64,000 nt of DNA from Sphaerolaimus hirsutus (Eukaryota > Nematoda > Chromadorea > Monhysterida > Sphaerolaimidae), in assembly GCA_964036195.1 (NCBI GenBank), contig OZ038453.1:868001-932000 (forward strand). Direction: 5' to 3'. A program made the translations under genes and the position numbers. This document shows, piece after piece, positions 45,213 to 58,424 of this stretch. Below the pieces are notes generated by a model. It was not told the origin of the DNA. It saw only the letters and a program-made list of their open reading frames with translations, and searched no databases. How positions within the stretch are numbered: the stretch's first letter is position 1; every line of letters starts with the position of its first letter.

Positions 45213-45881
45213 TAGGGTTGGGACGATATATCGTATCAAATATTGAATATTGGATATCGACTATTTTTTCATATCGAATATTGATATCGAAAATTTTGAA
45301 AAAATATCAAGCATTTTTTCGATATTTTTCAATATTCTTCCCTTCCCTGGCCTGACCTATTGCACATTTAGAAAGTTATTTTGAAGGCAGTTATCAAAAA
45401 TTCTGTGCACATGCATGCACTTTGTCATCACATGACATGTATTTCCATTTTACCAGTTGCAACCACCTCTAATCTTGTGCAGATGCAATCACAAATGTCC
45501 ACGTCAGAGTATGTGCCATGGCACTGGCACCATGGTGCATTTTCTTTACTACATCCATCAAATTTCAGGGTGTGGGGTGAGTTTATGTAAATTTTATGTG
45601 AATTTGTACAATCTACTCTTCAGTAAGGATATGATCAATTATGTTTGTGACCAAATGGAAATACAATATGCCACTCAAGATATGCCTTGCCTTAGGAAAA
45701 GCAAAATATCGAAATATCAAAAATATCGAAATATCAATATCAAATATCGAGCATATCTTCAGATCAAATATCGATATCGAATATCGAGGGTCCATATTGT
45801 ATCGATATCGAATATCGAGTTCCAGAAAAAAATATCGAATATCAAATATCGATATCGAAAAGTCATATCGTCCCAACCCTA
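45213..45881. mobile_element. H6 hAT-like element (keyword ATATCGAT), unit C
   Basis: 669 bp, termini TAGGGTTGGGACGATAT/ATATCGTCCCAACCCTA, perfect 8-bp duplication CAACTGTC (45205-45212 and 45882-45889). ATATCGAATATCGATATCG arrays at 45225-45340 and 45705-45870. The 182- and 103-codon frames on opposite strands translate these arrays (RYRISNI-like words) and are rejected. Confidence 0.93.
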
Positions 45882-46262
45882 CAACTGTCACATTGTTTTT
45901 AAGGGTCGCTATTGGAGGGGTCAAATTTTATTTTGCTATTATTCACAAAATAGGTTTATAAGAACATGCAGTACAATAGCTGAAAATAGGCAGTTAGACA
46001 CATGATTCCGTGATTTTGGAGGTGAATACCTATAAAAAGGCATGCAAATAAGCGTTTTTCAGCAAAAATTTGGGTATACTTTCTGAAAAATCGTTTCAGA
46101 TAGCTAGATCCCTTTGTTATGTCGGGGGTTTATGTTTTTCTGTTTTTTTTTTATGTTTTTCTCTGGGGGTCACACTATTACAGAGGGTCGCATAAAACTC
46201 GCACTACATGTACAAAGGGGTCTCACCATTGGTTGGATCGCTTATTGGAGGAGGGTCATAAT
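45882..46262. other. Unassigned, possible diverged F6-type pair
   Basis: GGGTCGCTATTGGAGGGGTC at 45902 is mirrored by GGATCGCTTATTGGAGGAGG at 46236 in direct orientation. No termini are defined. Confidence 0.35.
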
Positions 46263-46882
46263 TAGGGTTGGAAAAAAACGTGTTTTCTAACTCCTTGTTT
46301 TTTAAAAGCTACCAGATATGGTTATGGGTCCGCATATATAGGTACTTTAGACAACTGGCAGTACTTTGTGATGTTATATATGACCATATAATGGCTGTGG
46401 AGCCATATGAGAGCGTTATAGTGGTACTTTGTGTCAAAAATATCCATTTTTTGTCAACATGTTCATATATCGCCTTATAGTCGAATGTTCGTGACTTCAG
46501 GTGAAGTTTGGCATGGAATAGTGATCAAACAAGGTTATAAAATAAAGTTGTTACTTTAGTGATCTTACACACTGTGGATATACATGTAAGCACTTTACCT
46601 GAATATTATATGCTACAGCAACATATGACGGCTTATTAACCCATGGTAGCATATAGAAATGGATGCTTTGATACAAAAAATGCCACAAAACCAATGAAAA
46701 CAGCTACCAATGTCAATTTGTGTGTGAAATTGCGTGCTTGCACACAGAAAAATCATGCAAAATACCTAGTGCTGAGTACTAAAAATGTTGGCCAATGTTT
46801 AAAACATTTTGGGCATCATGTTTTTTTGAAAACAACGTTTTTTTAAATAAAAAACGTTTTAAAAAAACGTCAGCCAACCCTT
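46263..46882. mobile_element. H8 hAT-like element (keyword AAACGTTTT), unit C
   Basis: 620 bp, TAGGGTTGG/CCAACCCTT, perfect 8-bp duplication GTCATAAT (46255-46262 and 46883-46890). AAAACGTGTTTTCT at the left and GTTTTTTTGAAAACAACG at the right. The centre is unique, with no recognised coding. Confidence 0.9.
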
Positions 46883-47424
46883 GTCATAATAATTGAGTAT
46901 TTATGGTATATATCAATATAAACTAGTGAAAAATTCACATTCCACCTATCACACACTCACAAAATATTTTGCTGTGATGTTTCAGATAAAAGACACATTG
47001 TCATCACTGAAAAAACACGTTCACAGCTCGTGACGACTTTTAGCCACTTTTCTGTGTCACTACTATATGTGCGTGACGATCACAGCCATGAATTTGCTGT
47101 TCATCACACTCAAAATCAAATGTTCTCGATTTGTCGGAATTTTGTCGGAATCAAAAACAACTTCCGGCGACAACAAAAAAATGCAGTGGTCTATCACTCT
47201 TCAACGACCAAGACAATATGAATGAATATTCACATGCACATACCCCTCAGTACTATATATACTCGACCACCTTTTCTCAAAAATATGGAACTTAACAATC
47301 GAGTTATGAAACTTTTTAAAGTGACATTTTTGTTTTTTGTCGTCACCCAAAAATCCGTGTAAACGCTGCCTAACGAAAAAATAAAACACCTTCAATTAGA
47401 AGAACTACGGTGCCAATATACATA

Positions 47425-47836
47425 CCGTATTTACTCGAATAATTTCCCCAGGGAATTTTTTTTTCGTCAGACATTTTTGAGGGGGGAATTATTCAAGTGG
47501 AGGGATTATTATTTCATCACAATTTTCAAGCATGTTTTTATCACACTACATACACATGTATGCCCTGTTTCCATCGGTAGTGCACATAACATTGCATCTT
47601 TGCACTCCGATGTACTGCATTTCCATTCCATGAATCAAAGTACACACCGATCTTTTGCATGCTTTCACTTGATCGATTCGTTTTTGTTAAAAGAATGTGA
47701 ATGATCTACCTTCCGTCATTGGGGGGGGGGGGAATTATTCAAGCGGGGAAATTATTTTTTCCTCACTCATCTAACACTGGGGAATTATTCGAGGGGGGAA
47801 TTATTCAAGTGGGGGGAATTATTCGATTAAAAACGG
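47425..47836. mobile_element. F3 element (unit C)
   Basis: TA-flanked CCGTATTTACTCGAATAATT to TCGATTAAAAACGG, with a 12-base G-run at 47721-47732. Confidence 0.85.
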
Positions 47837-48083
47837 TAAATTGTTTTTCCACATTGGCGCATGTGCACTTCAAAATGGCCCCAATACTACCTATTTTCTC
47901 GCGTTTATTACCATTTTTGTGTGTGAAAAAGCGTATTCTCTACTACGAATTTCACGAAAATTTCTGACGAAATAATAACCCCCCCCCCCCCGTCGAATAA
48001 ACCCCCCCTCGAATTACCCCCCCCCTCAAATTTTGCTGGCGAAATAATAAACCCCCATGGGGGTATTTCGAGGTAATACGGTA
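47837..48083. mobile_element. F5 right half (unit C)
   Basis: Starts at about 47880 (CCAATACTACC) and ends GGTATTTCGAGGTAATACGG before TA. The left half is absent, as at 24537. Confidence 0.65.
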
Positions 48084-48286
48084 TATATGGCGTACAGTGC
48101 TATTATTTCCAGGATTTTAGATTTTTAATTTTGTAGATAATTGACAGTATTAGGACTGATTTACATATAAAATATCAGTGTGCTTGAAAAATGCTTAATT
48201 GTGGCCTACATGTGAACCGGGTTTACATGCGCACCGGCACAGACACCTCTAAATCCCCCCCCCGTTGGAATGATGCGCATCGTGTA

Positions 48287-48511
48287 TAGTGATGTAAAGG
48301 CACCGGGGCACCGGTGCTCCGGTGCTGCGCACCGAAGGGCACCAGCACCGGTGCTGGTGCAATGCCCTCGCAATTTTTAAAAGTGCCCTGCCGGTGCCGG
48401 TGCCATTTTTTTCAGAATAGCACCGGTGCCAGTGCGGTGCGGTGACTGTTTTTTCGGTGCCCCAGGGTGCCATGTGCCCCTTTCACGCGATGGGAAAGGT
48501 GCCGGTGCCCC
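48287..48511. mobile_element. H2 element, 3'-truncated (end of unit C)
   Basis: TAGTGATGTAAAGGCACCGG start, GGCACCGGTGC array, no right terminus. Confidence 0.75.
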
Positions 48512-49047
48512 CCGATCCGGTCTACATGTGCACCGGGTTTACATGCGCAGCGAGTTATCGCCGTTTTAACAACTATGGTAATTACGATCAAAATAACATT
48601 TTACCATCGCATCAAATTTGTTTGTCAAATGAACATAATCTGAACAAATCTACTCAATGTGCCAACATAAGTGACTCAGAATGAGCTATTTTCATGAAAG
48701 ATTATCACTTCGAGTATTTTAATTAGGTAGGGCCATTCTAATGTGAAAATATTGTGTGGGATGACAAACGGCACTATTTTTGGAGAAAACTGATCGAGGG
48801 GCATGCTTCTAAGCGGCTACGCATAATGCACAGATTCGATTTGCATATGCAAATGCGAGCGCGGCAAATGACTGCATTGGGCCAACACACGCTAGTTGAC
48901 AACCCAAATTTGTGTCAACTCAATGTCAACTAAATAACACACAAAAAAATTTTAAAGCTTCACACTTAACAGAAACAATAAAACTTTTATTTGATTATAT
49001 TTTATGGCCTGAGTGAATTCCTGCCTGGGATGAGACGATAGTCCAGG

Positions 49048-49236
49048 CGGCAGTCCCAGACCCTGTAAAAAGCCCTGTAAAATGTCAAATGTCATGCAAA
49101 GTGTCTAAAGTCATGGAAAATGCCCTGCAAAATGGCAACTCGGTTGCCATTTTGCATGACTTTTGACACTTTGTATGACATTTGAAATTTTACAAATGAT
49201 TTTGAAATGACGGCTTTTTACAGGGTCTGGGAGTGC
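49048..49236. repeat. P1 palindrome (unit D), expanded variant
   Basis: Right arm has an insertion reading TTTGAAATTTTACAAATGAT (49187-49206), shared only with unit E. Confidence 0.82.
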
Positions 49237-50150
49237 CCCCTGGCACAACCCCGGATTGTCATCTGGCGACCTAGATTGAACTCAATCGAGTTGACATCCA
49301 GTGTGTGTGGCGCCTTAAGGGGCTGTTTCAAACGTTTCTGTTTTCGTTTCCGCGAAATACGTAAAAAAATATTTCTAGTTCATTTCATAAACGTCTCGAA
49401 GCGAAAGTGGTGAACAATGTGAGAAAAATGGATTCTAGTTCTAAATCTATGTTTGATCACTCTAAATCTCAATTTAATCACCCCACTATTTGTTTCTTTA
49501 CATGCCTATGGTAAGAGTATTTCGCAAAAGGAAACTCAAATGCGATTTTTAGTAAATACAATATCATCTTCACTTGTCATTTGCTTACACAACTCTGAAA
49601 TACCCACAGTACCGAGTACTTTTTCCTAATTTAAAAAAAAAGTATTTAGATCAGGTATCTATATTGGATCTAAGTATCAACTATGAGTACAATCGAATGT
49701 ACGATCGTTGTGTACACTTGCAATGGATCAGGCCATTGCCACGCCATACTTGTGCTGCAGATTTATTCCAGCCGAGTGATTAAATTGTCCATTTTTAACC
49801 AGGTCGTTCAATTCCTTCTTTCCGGCCGGGATTCCGGCCAACCTGGAAATTTTTTGCGATTTTTGAGAAAAAAAGAAATCTAATTTCCTGATAAATATTT
49901 GTAATTATTTTCGATTGTATGTATTTGCATACAGTTTATGTGTCGGTATTGACGGCGCATACACTAGTTGACACGTGTGTCAACTGGGCAGTGCCAAGCC
50001 CTGTAAAGTGTAAAGTAAAGTGTCAAATGTAAAGTCAAATGCAAAGTAAAGTGTCAATTGTCATGCAAAGTTCAGTAATAACATCTTTTCGTTTTTGTTT
50101 TGATTGGCACTTTACATTGCATTTGACTTTACGTTTGACACTTCACTTTA

Positions 50151-50640
50151 GACCCCGTTTACACGGATTTTTTGTGACGACTCGACAACAATAAAACGTT
50201 CAATAAGTTGAGTAAAACGTTCCATATTCATTAGAAAAAGTGGTCAAGTATACCTTCTATCTAGGCGAATATGCACGCCAAATTGCAGAATTGTGCTTGC
50301 AGCTCAAGAGTTATACCGTATTTCCTCAAATACCCCCCCTCTCGGTAGCACTATGAAACAATCACCCCCGCGGGGTATTTCGAGGAAATACCGTATATTT
50401 ACATTCGAAAACATTTAGCTATTGTCGCAGGCTGTCGGAAGACTGTCCGACTACTGCAAAAGTTACCAAACGCCTTTAACTCATGAGCTACAAGCACGAT
50501 TGTGCAATTTGACATGCATATTCGCCTACGTCAGATGTACAGTTGTACACTTTTTCTCATAAATAATGAACCTTTTTACTCAATTTTTTCAACTTTTTAA
50601 TGTTTTCGAATCGTCACAAAAAATGCGTGTAAACGGGGCC
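50151..50640. mobile_element. Harbinger-like element, complete (unit D)
   Basis: 490 bp, TTA on both sides, same as 38274-38763. F1 mini-element at 50316-50393. Confidence 0.88.
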
Positions 50641-50673
50641 TTACACTATTCAGGGCTTTGGACCGGCCCCAGG

Positions 50674-50954
50674 GGCCAGATTTAATACTCCCTACAGATT
50701 TGTAGGGTAGGGCGTACGCCCGACAGATTTTTTAAAGTTTAGCCGCATCGACGCACATGCACCGAGAGCAAGGCGGTTCGTAAAATACACGAAACTATCC
50801 CTTAAGGTCGCCGATATTGCAATATGACGGTTATCGCTTCGATTTTGGCTCGGAAATCACGATTTCGTCATTTCGTGGCCGTCTGCCAAACTTTAAAAAA
50901 TCTGTCGGGCGTACGCCCTACCCTACAAATCTGTAGGGAGTATTAAATCTGGCC
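50674..50954. mobile_element. CAGGGGCC element, complete, private to unit D
   Basis: 281 bp, long termini GGCCAGATTTAATACTCCCT and AGGGAGTATTAAATCTGGCC. Inner arms TAGGGTAGGGCGTACGCCCG mirrored. Unit C has GGACCGGCCCCAGGCGTG uninterrupted. Duplication is CCAGG or CAG; it cannot be fixed because the end word is GC-symmetrical. Confidence 0.9.
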
Positions 50955-51193
50955 CCAGGCGTGTGTGTGGGGCCCAAACAACTCACGACTTTCTGACTGC
51001 AGTTATGAATGCCCTCGTCTGTTTGTCGTACTTGTGTGCCATTTTTGCCGGCTACGCTTGTTTTTGTTGCTTTCGGGAAAAATTGACGAAATTTAGCGCT
51101 GGTACGAATGCTGAAATTTTTATTAAAAAAATCAGTATTTATGTGTACGTTTCCTTGTATTTTTCGGGGGAAAACGATAAATGGTTTGAAAAT

Positions 51194-51484
51194 GGCGCCA
51201 TACACTGGATGTCAACTGGTTTTGGTGTCAAGTCAATTTTGGTTCAATTTAGGTCGCGGGAGAATTTTCAAGTGCACATGCGGCAATGTTGGAAAGAATC
51301 AATATTGCCATGTGCATTAATTGAACATAGTTTCATAGCCGTCAACGAAACTCTGAATGGAGACGAGTTGACATCCGATGACTCCTGATGTCAACTGAGC
51401 TGACCGGTTTTTACATTAGGTTAATGTGTTGAACTAAAATCGAGTTGACACCAAACCCAGTTAACATCCAGTGTGTGTGGCGCC
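51194..51484. mobile_element. G1 GTTGAC inverted-repeat element (unit D)
   Basis: As 17844-18134, bounded by GGCGCC. Confidence 0.75.
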
Positions 51485-51681
51485 AGTGGGCCAGTTTGGA
51501 AAGTGTAAAAAGTGTTTTTGAATGTGTTAAAGGACTTTTGACACTTTGCATGACATTAGATATTTTACAGGGTTCGGGAGTGGATCCTGGTGGAAATTGC
51601 GCCAGTGGATAAGTGGCAAGAAAAGGTGATGCATCTTCAATGTTAAAATCAAAAGACGAGGAAAATGAATTAATGCAAATA

Positions 51682-51995
51682 CCGTATTTGCTTGAATAAT
51701 CCCCCTGGGGCATTATAATTTCCTCAGACTTTTTTGATGGGGGAACTATTCGAGGGGGAAATTAATCAAGGGGGGAAATTACTATTTCGTCAAACTTTTC
51801 GAGCATGTTTCGATCAAGTCATTTCACGACATGTGCATCATTAACACACACAATAAAGTGCCATTTTTGTTAAAATTAGACACAACAAATTGATCAAATC
51901 TCTTAAGGGGGAATTATTCAAGGGGGGTCTATTTTTTCCTCACTCGTCTTACAGGGGGGGAATTATTTAAGGGGGAACTATTCAAGCAAATACGG
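51682..51995. mobile_element. F4 element (unit D)
   Basis: TA-flanked CCGTATTTGCTTGAATAATC to TATTCAAGCAAATACGG. Confidence 0.85.
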
Positions 51996-52391
51996 TACTT
52001 GTCAACTTGCTGAATTTCCCCATGGTTGTGGACTGGCGGTAAGATTTCAAGTACTTAATATGGAGACACTTTATTTTACTTAACTTGAAAGTTACTGTAC
52101 ACTTTTACAATTCACATATTTACCTATTGAGAGTAAAGATATTTATAATCTTACCTTGATGAAGTCTCGGGAAAAGTTTGTGTCTAATTGATACAACTGA
52201 AGTAAATTCACATCGGTAAAGTTTCTCTTAAATATTCAAGGCTGAGCGTATTTTCCGTATTTTAATTAAATTTTCTTACACTGGTTTCACGTTTTACTGA
52301 TTGATGGGTCAAATGTACCTAATTTAATGATGTGCATCTACGTAAAAGTAATAAACATTGGACAAAATTTAAATAGTTTCAGTGCCAATTA

Positions 52392-52799
52392 CCGTATTTC
52401 TTCTAATATAAGGGCGCCCTTCTATTTTTCGTCAATTTTTTTAACCCACCCTTCTATTGGAGACCGCCCTTCTGTTTTTTCGTCAACTTTTCAGTAATTC
52501 TTTTTCATGTTCTACCAAGGTTTTTCAAAGTGTTACGTCACAGACAGTTCATAGAATGACGATACATAGAGTTCAGTACATTCAACATTTGAGGTTAACA
52601 TACCTAGCACCAAATCAATGGACCAAAGCCACTCAATCATAGCATCCGCTGATATATTTTCATTTTTTATGCACTTGGCACAATTCCAGCACTTTGTGTA
52701 CCTTCTATTGGAGACCGCCCTTCTATTTATTTCGTGGCCCAAATTAAGTCGAAAAAGTGTACCTTCTATTAGAGACGTCCTTCTATTAGCATAATTCGG
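52392..52799. mobile_element. F6 element (unit D)
   Basis: CCGTATTTCTTCTAATATAA to TAGCATAATTCGG, TA on both sides. Confidence 0.72.
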
Positions 52800-53252
52800 T
52801 AACAAGATAATTGCAGGGTTGTCAAAATTGCAGATAATTGCAGGGTTATCAAAATTGCAGATAATTGCAGGTTATCAAACTTTGATGCGGCCGAAATTTT
52901 CCGCAACGTAAAATTGGGCCCACCTTTTTTGACGTCGGTTGCACTCCCGACGGCAGTTGTAACATTTTTATGCGATCAAATGGCACTAAATGGAGAAAAC
53001 TAATAAACCCATTAATCGAACTGGCGATAAGAAAGTGTCAAAAAATGGCGCCAAAATTCCCCGAAATAATTGGCGCATTTTGGCGCCACACGGCATCCAA
53101 TAGAACGGCACCCCCAATAGAACGACACCCCCGGTAGAACGGCAGGTAGAAATCATGTTGGGAGTGTGCCAAAACACAAAAATATTAAACACATTAAAAG
53201 CATCGATACACCGTTTTTATCAATACACTGTGTGCCTAGGGTTCGTGGTAAG

Positions 53253-54292
53253 CAGGGTTGGTTTTATAAAAATCATTTGTATACAAATTGTATAAAAATT
53301 GTATAAAAATGTATTTTTTTAAATTTTATTCTTGTTTCATTTTATTTTATTCCAAAATAATAATAAAATAATAAAATGGACCATTTTACAAAAAAATTAC
53401 AAAAATTTTACATAAATTTTGCAAAAAATCAGAATCCTTGCATGCAAGGTCAGAAAAATGTGATAATTTTACCTAAACATGAAAAACGTGTGACAAATTT
53501 TTCCATTACTTTGCAAAAGTTGCATGCAGTAGGTATTGTTAGCTAGTTGTAAGTGTTAAGTTACAGTTATCGATAAGAGTGGTTTGCATTTTCAGTAGAA
53601 GGATTACTGGAGTGTGCTGGGCGCATTTGTAAAACATCATGCAAAGTGTCAATTGTCATGACAAATGTAGTAAAGAGTCAATTGGCATCTCAAATGTCAA
53701 GCAAAGTATAATTGCCATGACAAATGTTGTGCAGAGTGTAAATTGTGTATCTGAATCTTATGTTTTGGTATCCAAACCTTATATTTTGGTATCCAAATCT
53801 TATGTTTTTGTATCCAAATGTACACATAAGATTTGGTTACAAAAACAACAATATTTGGATACAAAAGATAAGATTTGGATACAATTTGCTTTACAGTTTC
53901 CACTTCCATATTTGTCATGATAATTGACACTTTACTTAACATTTTCATGAAAATTGCCACTTTCCATTCCATTTCATATGACATTTTGACACTTTACATG
54001 GCTTGGGACTGCCCCAGCTCCGCGAATGAACAGGTTGAACTATAAACAACAGAAAAATATTCTTTACAAAAAATATGAATTTTTATACAATTTTTACAAA
54101 AATATGAATTTGTATACAATTTTACAAAAAATTTACAAAAATTCGAATTTTTATACAAATGTTATTTTTATTTTGAAATTTTTTATTTTATTTTATTTTA
54201 TTCTTCAATTTTCCATTTTATTTTAATTTATTCTTCAATTTTCCATTTTATTTTATTTTTTATTTTTATTTTCTGAGTGTTTGCCAACCCTG
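53253..54292. mobile_element. H7 hAT-like element (unit D)
   Basis: Same insertion as 41090-42129, duplicated with the unit, including the imperfect duplication GTGGTAAG/GGTGTAAG and the 21-bp tandem repeat at about 53759-53821. Confidence 0.85.
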
Positions 54293-54434
54293 GGTGTAAG
54301 GCAATGCCATTTTTTCAATTTTCAAACACTACAACGTATCATGTATCACGATCGGGGGGAGGGAGGGGGGGGGGGCAAAACGTGAGCTGAAATTCCTTTG
54401 TTTAAAAATGGGCGTTACTTTTTTCTGCAATTAA

Positions 54435-54642
54435 TTGAGGCGTCCAATTCTAAAAGTCAACAAGTCCAAAATATGAAAATTTTGAGTTAGGCCCGGAAAC
54501 GTCATCTGGGGCTACTCCTGCACATTTTTCATAATTTTCCATAAATTTTTTGACTTCACATGCCCATATGGCAAAGTACCAAATTTGACATTTTTAGGGA
54601 AAAATGCAAAAAATTTGGGCAAGAAGTCGACAAGTCCACTTA
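54435..54642. mobile_element. TTGAGGCGTC element, truncated (unit D)
   Basis: As 42271-42478; one GTCGAC word has become GTCAAC. Confidence 0.7.
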
Positions 54643-54894
54643 CCGTAAATCCTCGAATAAGTCCCCCCCCCTCGAAAAACTCCCCCCCCCCTCGAATAAC
54701 TCCCCCTCTAAGCAGGCTGAGGAAAAAATAACCCCCCCCCTCGAATAACTCCCCCCTATTTTATGGGTGGGAAAGAAGTCCACGTATAAAAAAACGTATT
54801 TATGTATAGTCGGCAGACATGATACTATACAATGAGTCGCATGATGTCATATCATGCACGCTGTATCCAACCCGTAGAACTCTGTTTTGGTGAC
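54643..54894. mobile_element. F2 element, right end missing (unit D)
   Basis: As 42479-42730 with changed C-run lengths. Confidence 0.65.
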
Positions 54895-54980
54895 TCGTGC
54901 TTACGCATATACGGAATGAAACTATTCAATTGTGCCCGCACAATTCAAACCCCCGTCAAAGTGTAGTTGAGTTTTTTGGC

Positions 54981-55053
54981 ATGATGCCATCCAAGCGTCG
55001 TCTGGATCTGAATAAATACAAAGCGGGAACGTCGGGATCCAATATAACGGCGG
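54981..55053 (+). other. Candidate first exon with splice-donor-like end (unit D)
   Basis: Duplicate of 42817-42889, unchanged in the coding part (MMPSKRRLDLNKYKAGTS) and in the GCGG|GTAAGT boundary. Confidence 0.2.
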
Positions 55054-55856
55054 GTAAGTTTAGGCCCTGTTTACACGGATTTTTGGTGACGACAAAAAAT
55101 TTGTGTTGTCACAGACATTTTTTTGCAAAAATTGGTAATTTTACATGCGTGACGACCAATCGGCCTCGATAAATTTGGTTGTCACACATGTAAAATCAGC
55201 CTCGATAAATTTTAATACACAAAAATGCAAACAAGATGTCATTTTCATACCTTTATGAGGCCATATCATAGTCTCAACAAATTTGTTGTAATATAGTGCC
55301 ATGCATTAATGGCATTTTGTGAACATTTTACATGTAAATAGGTAAATGTAAATTGTAAATAGGTGACGGCACTTATAGAATGTTGTCACAAGCATAGCTC
55401 GTTCACAGCTTGTGACGACACATTTGAGTCGCACCTGTAAGTGAAGTTCAATTTTGTCGGAGTTTTGCAGATCAGCCTCGCTACCGAGGCCGATTTTCAT
55501 GACTCCGACAATTATTTTCACAATCCATATCTTGCTCATTTCTCAACCGATTTGATCCATTCAACACTTGTAATGATCTGGAAAACCTGTAGATTCCATT
55601 TTTGTTGTCTGATTTATGATGGCTGAACTGGTTAAGCTGGTGTAAGCCAAGACTTTGCCACACGTTTTTGACCATGCTCAACAATGGCAAAACACACTGA
55701 GACTATGATTTGTTGAGACAAACACACATTTTAAATTTGTTTCACACAGAAACTCAAAAACTCAAAACTCAAATAAGTTTTTATTGGAGTACACAGAAAC
55801 ACATAAGACATAGTAAAGTTTATTCAGAGATTTTTAATTAAAATACAAGGTAACTA

Positions 55857-56253
55857 CCGGTAATTACCTAGAAATACCCCCATGGGGGTTTATTATTTTG
55901 CCAGCAAAATTTGAGGGGGGGTTAATTCGAGGGGGGGTTTTATTATTTCGTCAGAAATTTTTGTGAAATTCATAGTAAAGAATACGCTTTTTCTTACACA
56001 AAAACTGTAATAAACGTGAGAAAATAGGTTATATTGGGGCTATAGAAGTACAATTGTACACAAATGAGTGTGTAAGTGTAGCTGCGATGCAAATAAGTAG
56101 TAATAAATACATCATGTACATTGCATACATGATGTACATCATTCCAGAGGGGGGGTATTTTGAGGGGGGTTTATTATTTCCCCAGCCTATTTTGAGGGGG
56201 GTTATATCAAGGGGGGGGGTTAATTCAAGGGGGGATAATTCGAGGTCATACGG
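55857..56253. mobile_element. F5 element (unit D)
   Basis: Duplicate of 43693-44089. Confidence 0.8.
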
Positions 56254-56934
56254 TATACCATATTTCCTCAAAATACCCCCAGGTGGTTTACGTTTTCATA
56301 GTTGAAATTTTGAGGGGGTTATTCAAGGGGGATTATAATTTCACCAGAAATGTTTTGAACTCCCAGTACTAATTTGTTGTTTGTAATGTACGCAGACCTA
56401 AAAAAATGCAACAAAAAGGTTTTTGTTAAAAGTACTGAAGTAAATGTGAAGTATTGAATTTTTACTCACCCTGAGTATAGAAAGTGTAATGTAGATTTTT
56501 TACTTTTACTCATGAATAAACCTGAGTAAAATACTTGTAAAAACATAAAAGTGAGTATTTTTGGGTAATTTTGCCAGAATTTTGATGCAAAATCACCTAT
56601 TTTCATACTTTTTTTGCCCATACTATTCTTCAAAACCACTTATTCATCCAATTTTTGCCAATTTTCAGCTACTCTTGACTGTATATGTATTTGCTATACC
56701 AAATTTTGATTATTTTTCACTACTTTTAGATTTTTTATTCCTTTTTCCCTTGTAAATGCTGTGAGAAGCTGATATATAAGCCTATCCAACATACATTTTG
56801 TGTACTTGAGTACTTGAAAAAAGTAGGTGTTAAGGTGAGTATGGGTACTTTCTTTCAGTGGAAATGTAAAGATATTTACACAGTACTCGAGGACATGTAT
56901 TTTTCGAGTAAATATAAATGTTTTAACAACTATG

Positions 56935-57104
56935 TAGGGTGTCAACTTTCCATTTTCCATTTCTGTTTTCCAGAGGAAATTTTTTACCCTTTCCGTTTCG
57001 TTATCTGGCCGATGAAAATGTTTACCCTTTCCGTTTTCCGGCAGCTTAAAATTTTTACCCTTTCCATTTTCCATGTTTCCATAAAAAATATGTTTGACAC
57101 CCTA
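56935..57104. mobile_element. H1 mini-element (unit D)
   Basis: Duplicate of 44771-44940 with CAACTATG on both sides. Confidence 0.92.
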
Positions 57105-57374
57105 CAACTATGGATATTAGTCAAAATTTTTGCCCCTGGGATAGATAGATAGAAAGCTGACTGGCATCCAGGATAGATATATAGCTGGGTGATTCAGGGG
57201 GGGGGCGATTTGTTATTTATGTGCCTATATACTTATTTCAAGCTATTTTTCACCTGTTTTTATCAAATTTTCTCTCTTTTATTTCTTCTACACCTTGAAA
57301 AAACCAGCCCCCCTGATCTTTCTCCAGTAAAGCAATTTACTACCTACTGTAAATACTCTACTAGTACAACTGTC

Positions 57375-58043
57375 TAGGGTTGGGACGATATATCGTATCA
57401 AATATTGAATATTGGATATCGACTATTTTTTCATATCGAATATTGATATCGAAAATTTTGAAAAAATATCAAGCATTTTTTCGATATTTTTCAATATTCT
57501 TCCCTTCCCTGGCCTGACCTATTGCACATTTAGAAAGTTATTTTGAAGGCAGTTATCAAAAATTCTGTGCACATGCATGCACTTTGTCATCACATGACAT
57601 GTATTTCCATTTTACCAGTTGCAACCACCTCTAATCTTGTGCAGATGCAATCACAAATGTCCACGTCAGAGTATGTGCCATGGCACTGGCACCATGGTGC
57701 ATTTTCTTTACTACATCCATCAAATTTCAGGGTGTGGGGTGAGTTTATGTAAATTTTATGTGAATTTGTACAATCTACTCTTCAGTAAGGATATGATCAA
57801 TTATGTTTGTGACCAAATGGAAATACAATATGCCACTCAAGATATGCCTTGCCTTAGGAAAAGCAAAATATCGAAATATCAAAAATATCGAAATATCAAT
57901 ATCAAATATCGAGCATATCTTCAGATCAAATATCGATATCGAATATCGAGGGTCCATATTGTATCGATATCGAATATCGAGTTCCAGAAAAAAATATCGA
58001 ATATCAAATATCGATATCGAAAAGTCATATCGTCCCAACCCTA
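57375..58043. mobile_element. H6 hAT-like element (unit D)
   Basis: Duplicate of 45213-45881 with CAACTGTC on both sides. Confidence 0.93.
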
Positions 58044-58424
58044 CAACTGTCACATTGTTTTTAAGGGTCGCTATTGGAGGGGTCAAATTTTATTTTGCTA
58101 TTATTCACAAAATAGGTTTATAAGAACATGCAGTACAATAGCTGAAAATAGGCAGTTAGACACATGATTCCGTGATTTTGGAGGTGAATACCTATAAAAA
58201 GGCATGCAAATAAGCGTTTTTCAGCAAAAATTTGGGTATACTTTCTGAAAAATCGTTTCAGATAGCTAGATCCCTTTGTTATGTCGGGGGTTTATGTTTT
58301 TCTGTTTTTGTTTTATGTTTTTCTCTGGGGGTCACACTATTACAGAGGGTCGCATAAAACTCGCACTACATGTACAAAGGGGTCTCACCATTGGTTGGAT
58401 CGCTTATTGGAGGGGGGTCATAAT

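Larger units (their letters stand above)
42899..47370. mobile_element. Long Harbinger-like composite element (unit C)
   Basis: 4472 bp, left GGCCCTGTTTACACGGATTT and TTGGTGACGACAAAAAA, right TTTGTCGTCACCCAAAAATC and CGTGTAAACGCTGCC. Inserted into an F6-like element: the uninterrupted site is GGGTAAGTTAACGAAAAAAT at about 24012. The target duplication is imperfect (TTA/CTA, or TA). Contains F5 43693-44089, H1 44771-44940, H6 45213-45881 and H8 46263-46882. No transposase open frame seen. Confidence 0.8.
37192..48552. repeat. Tandem unit C
   Basis: Begins abruptly at the P1 arm. Its body (37.2-48.3 kb) is the near-identical partner of unit D (49.0-60.4 kb), apart from the 286-bp insertion near 50674 and small differences. 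Confidence 0.85.

Noticed and set aside
45457-46005. 182-codon frame (and its copy at 57619) with an opposite-strand 103-codon frame
   Set aside because: Its middle is the ATATCGAT array, giving repeated RYRISNI-like words on either strand. It crosses the H6 boundary with its target duplication.
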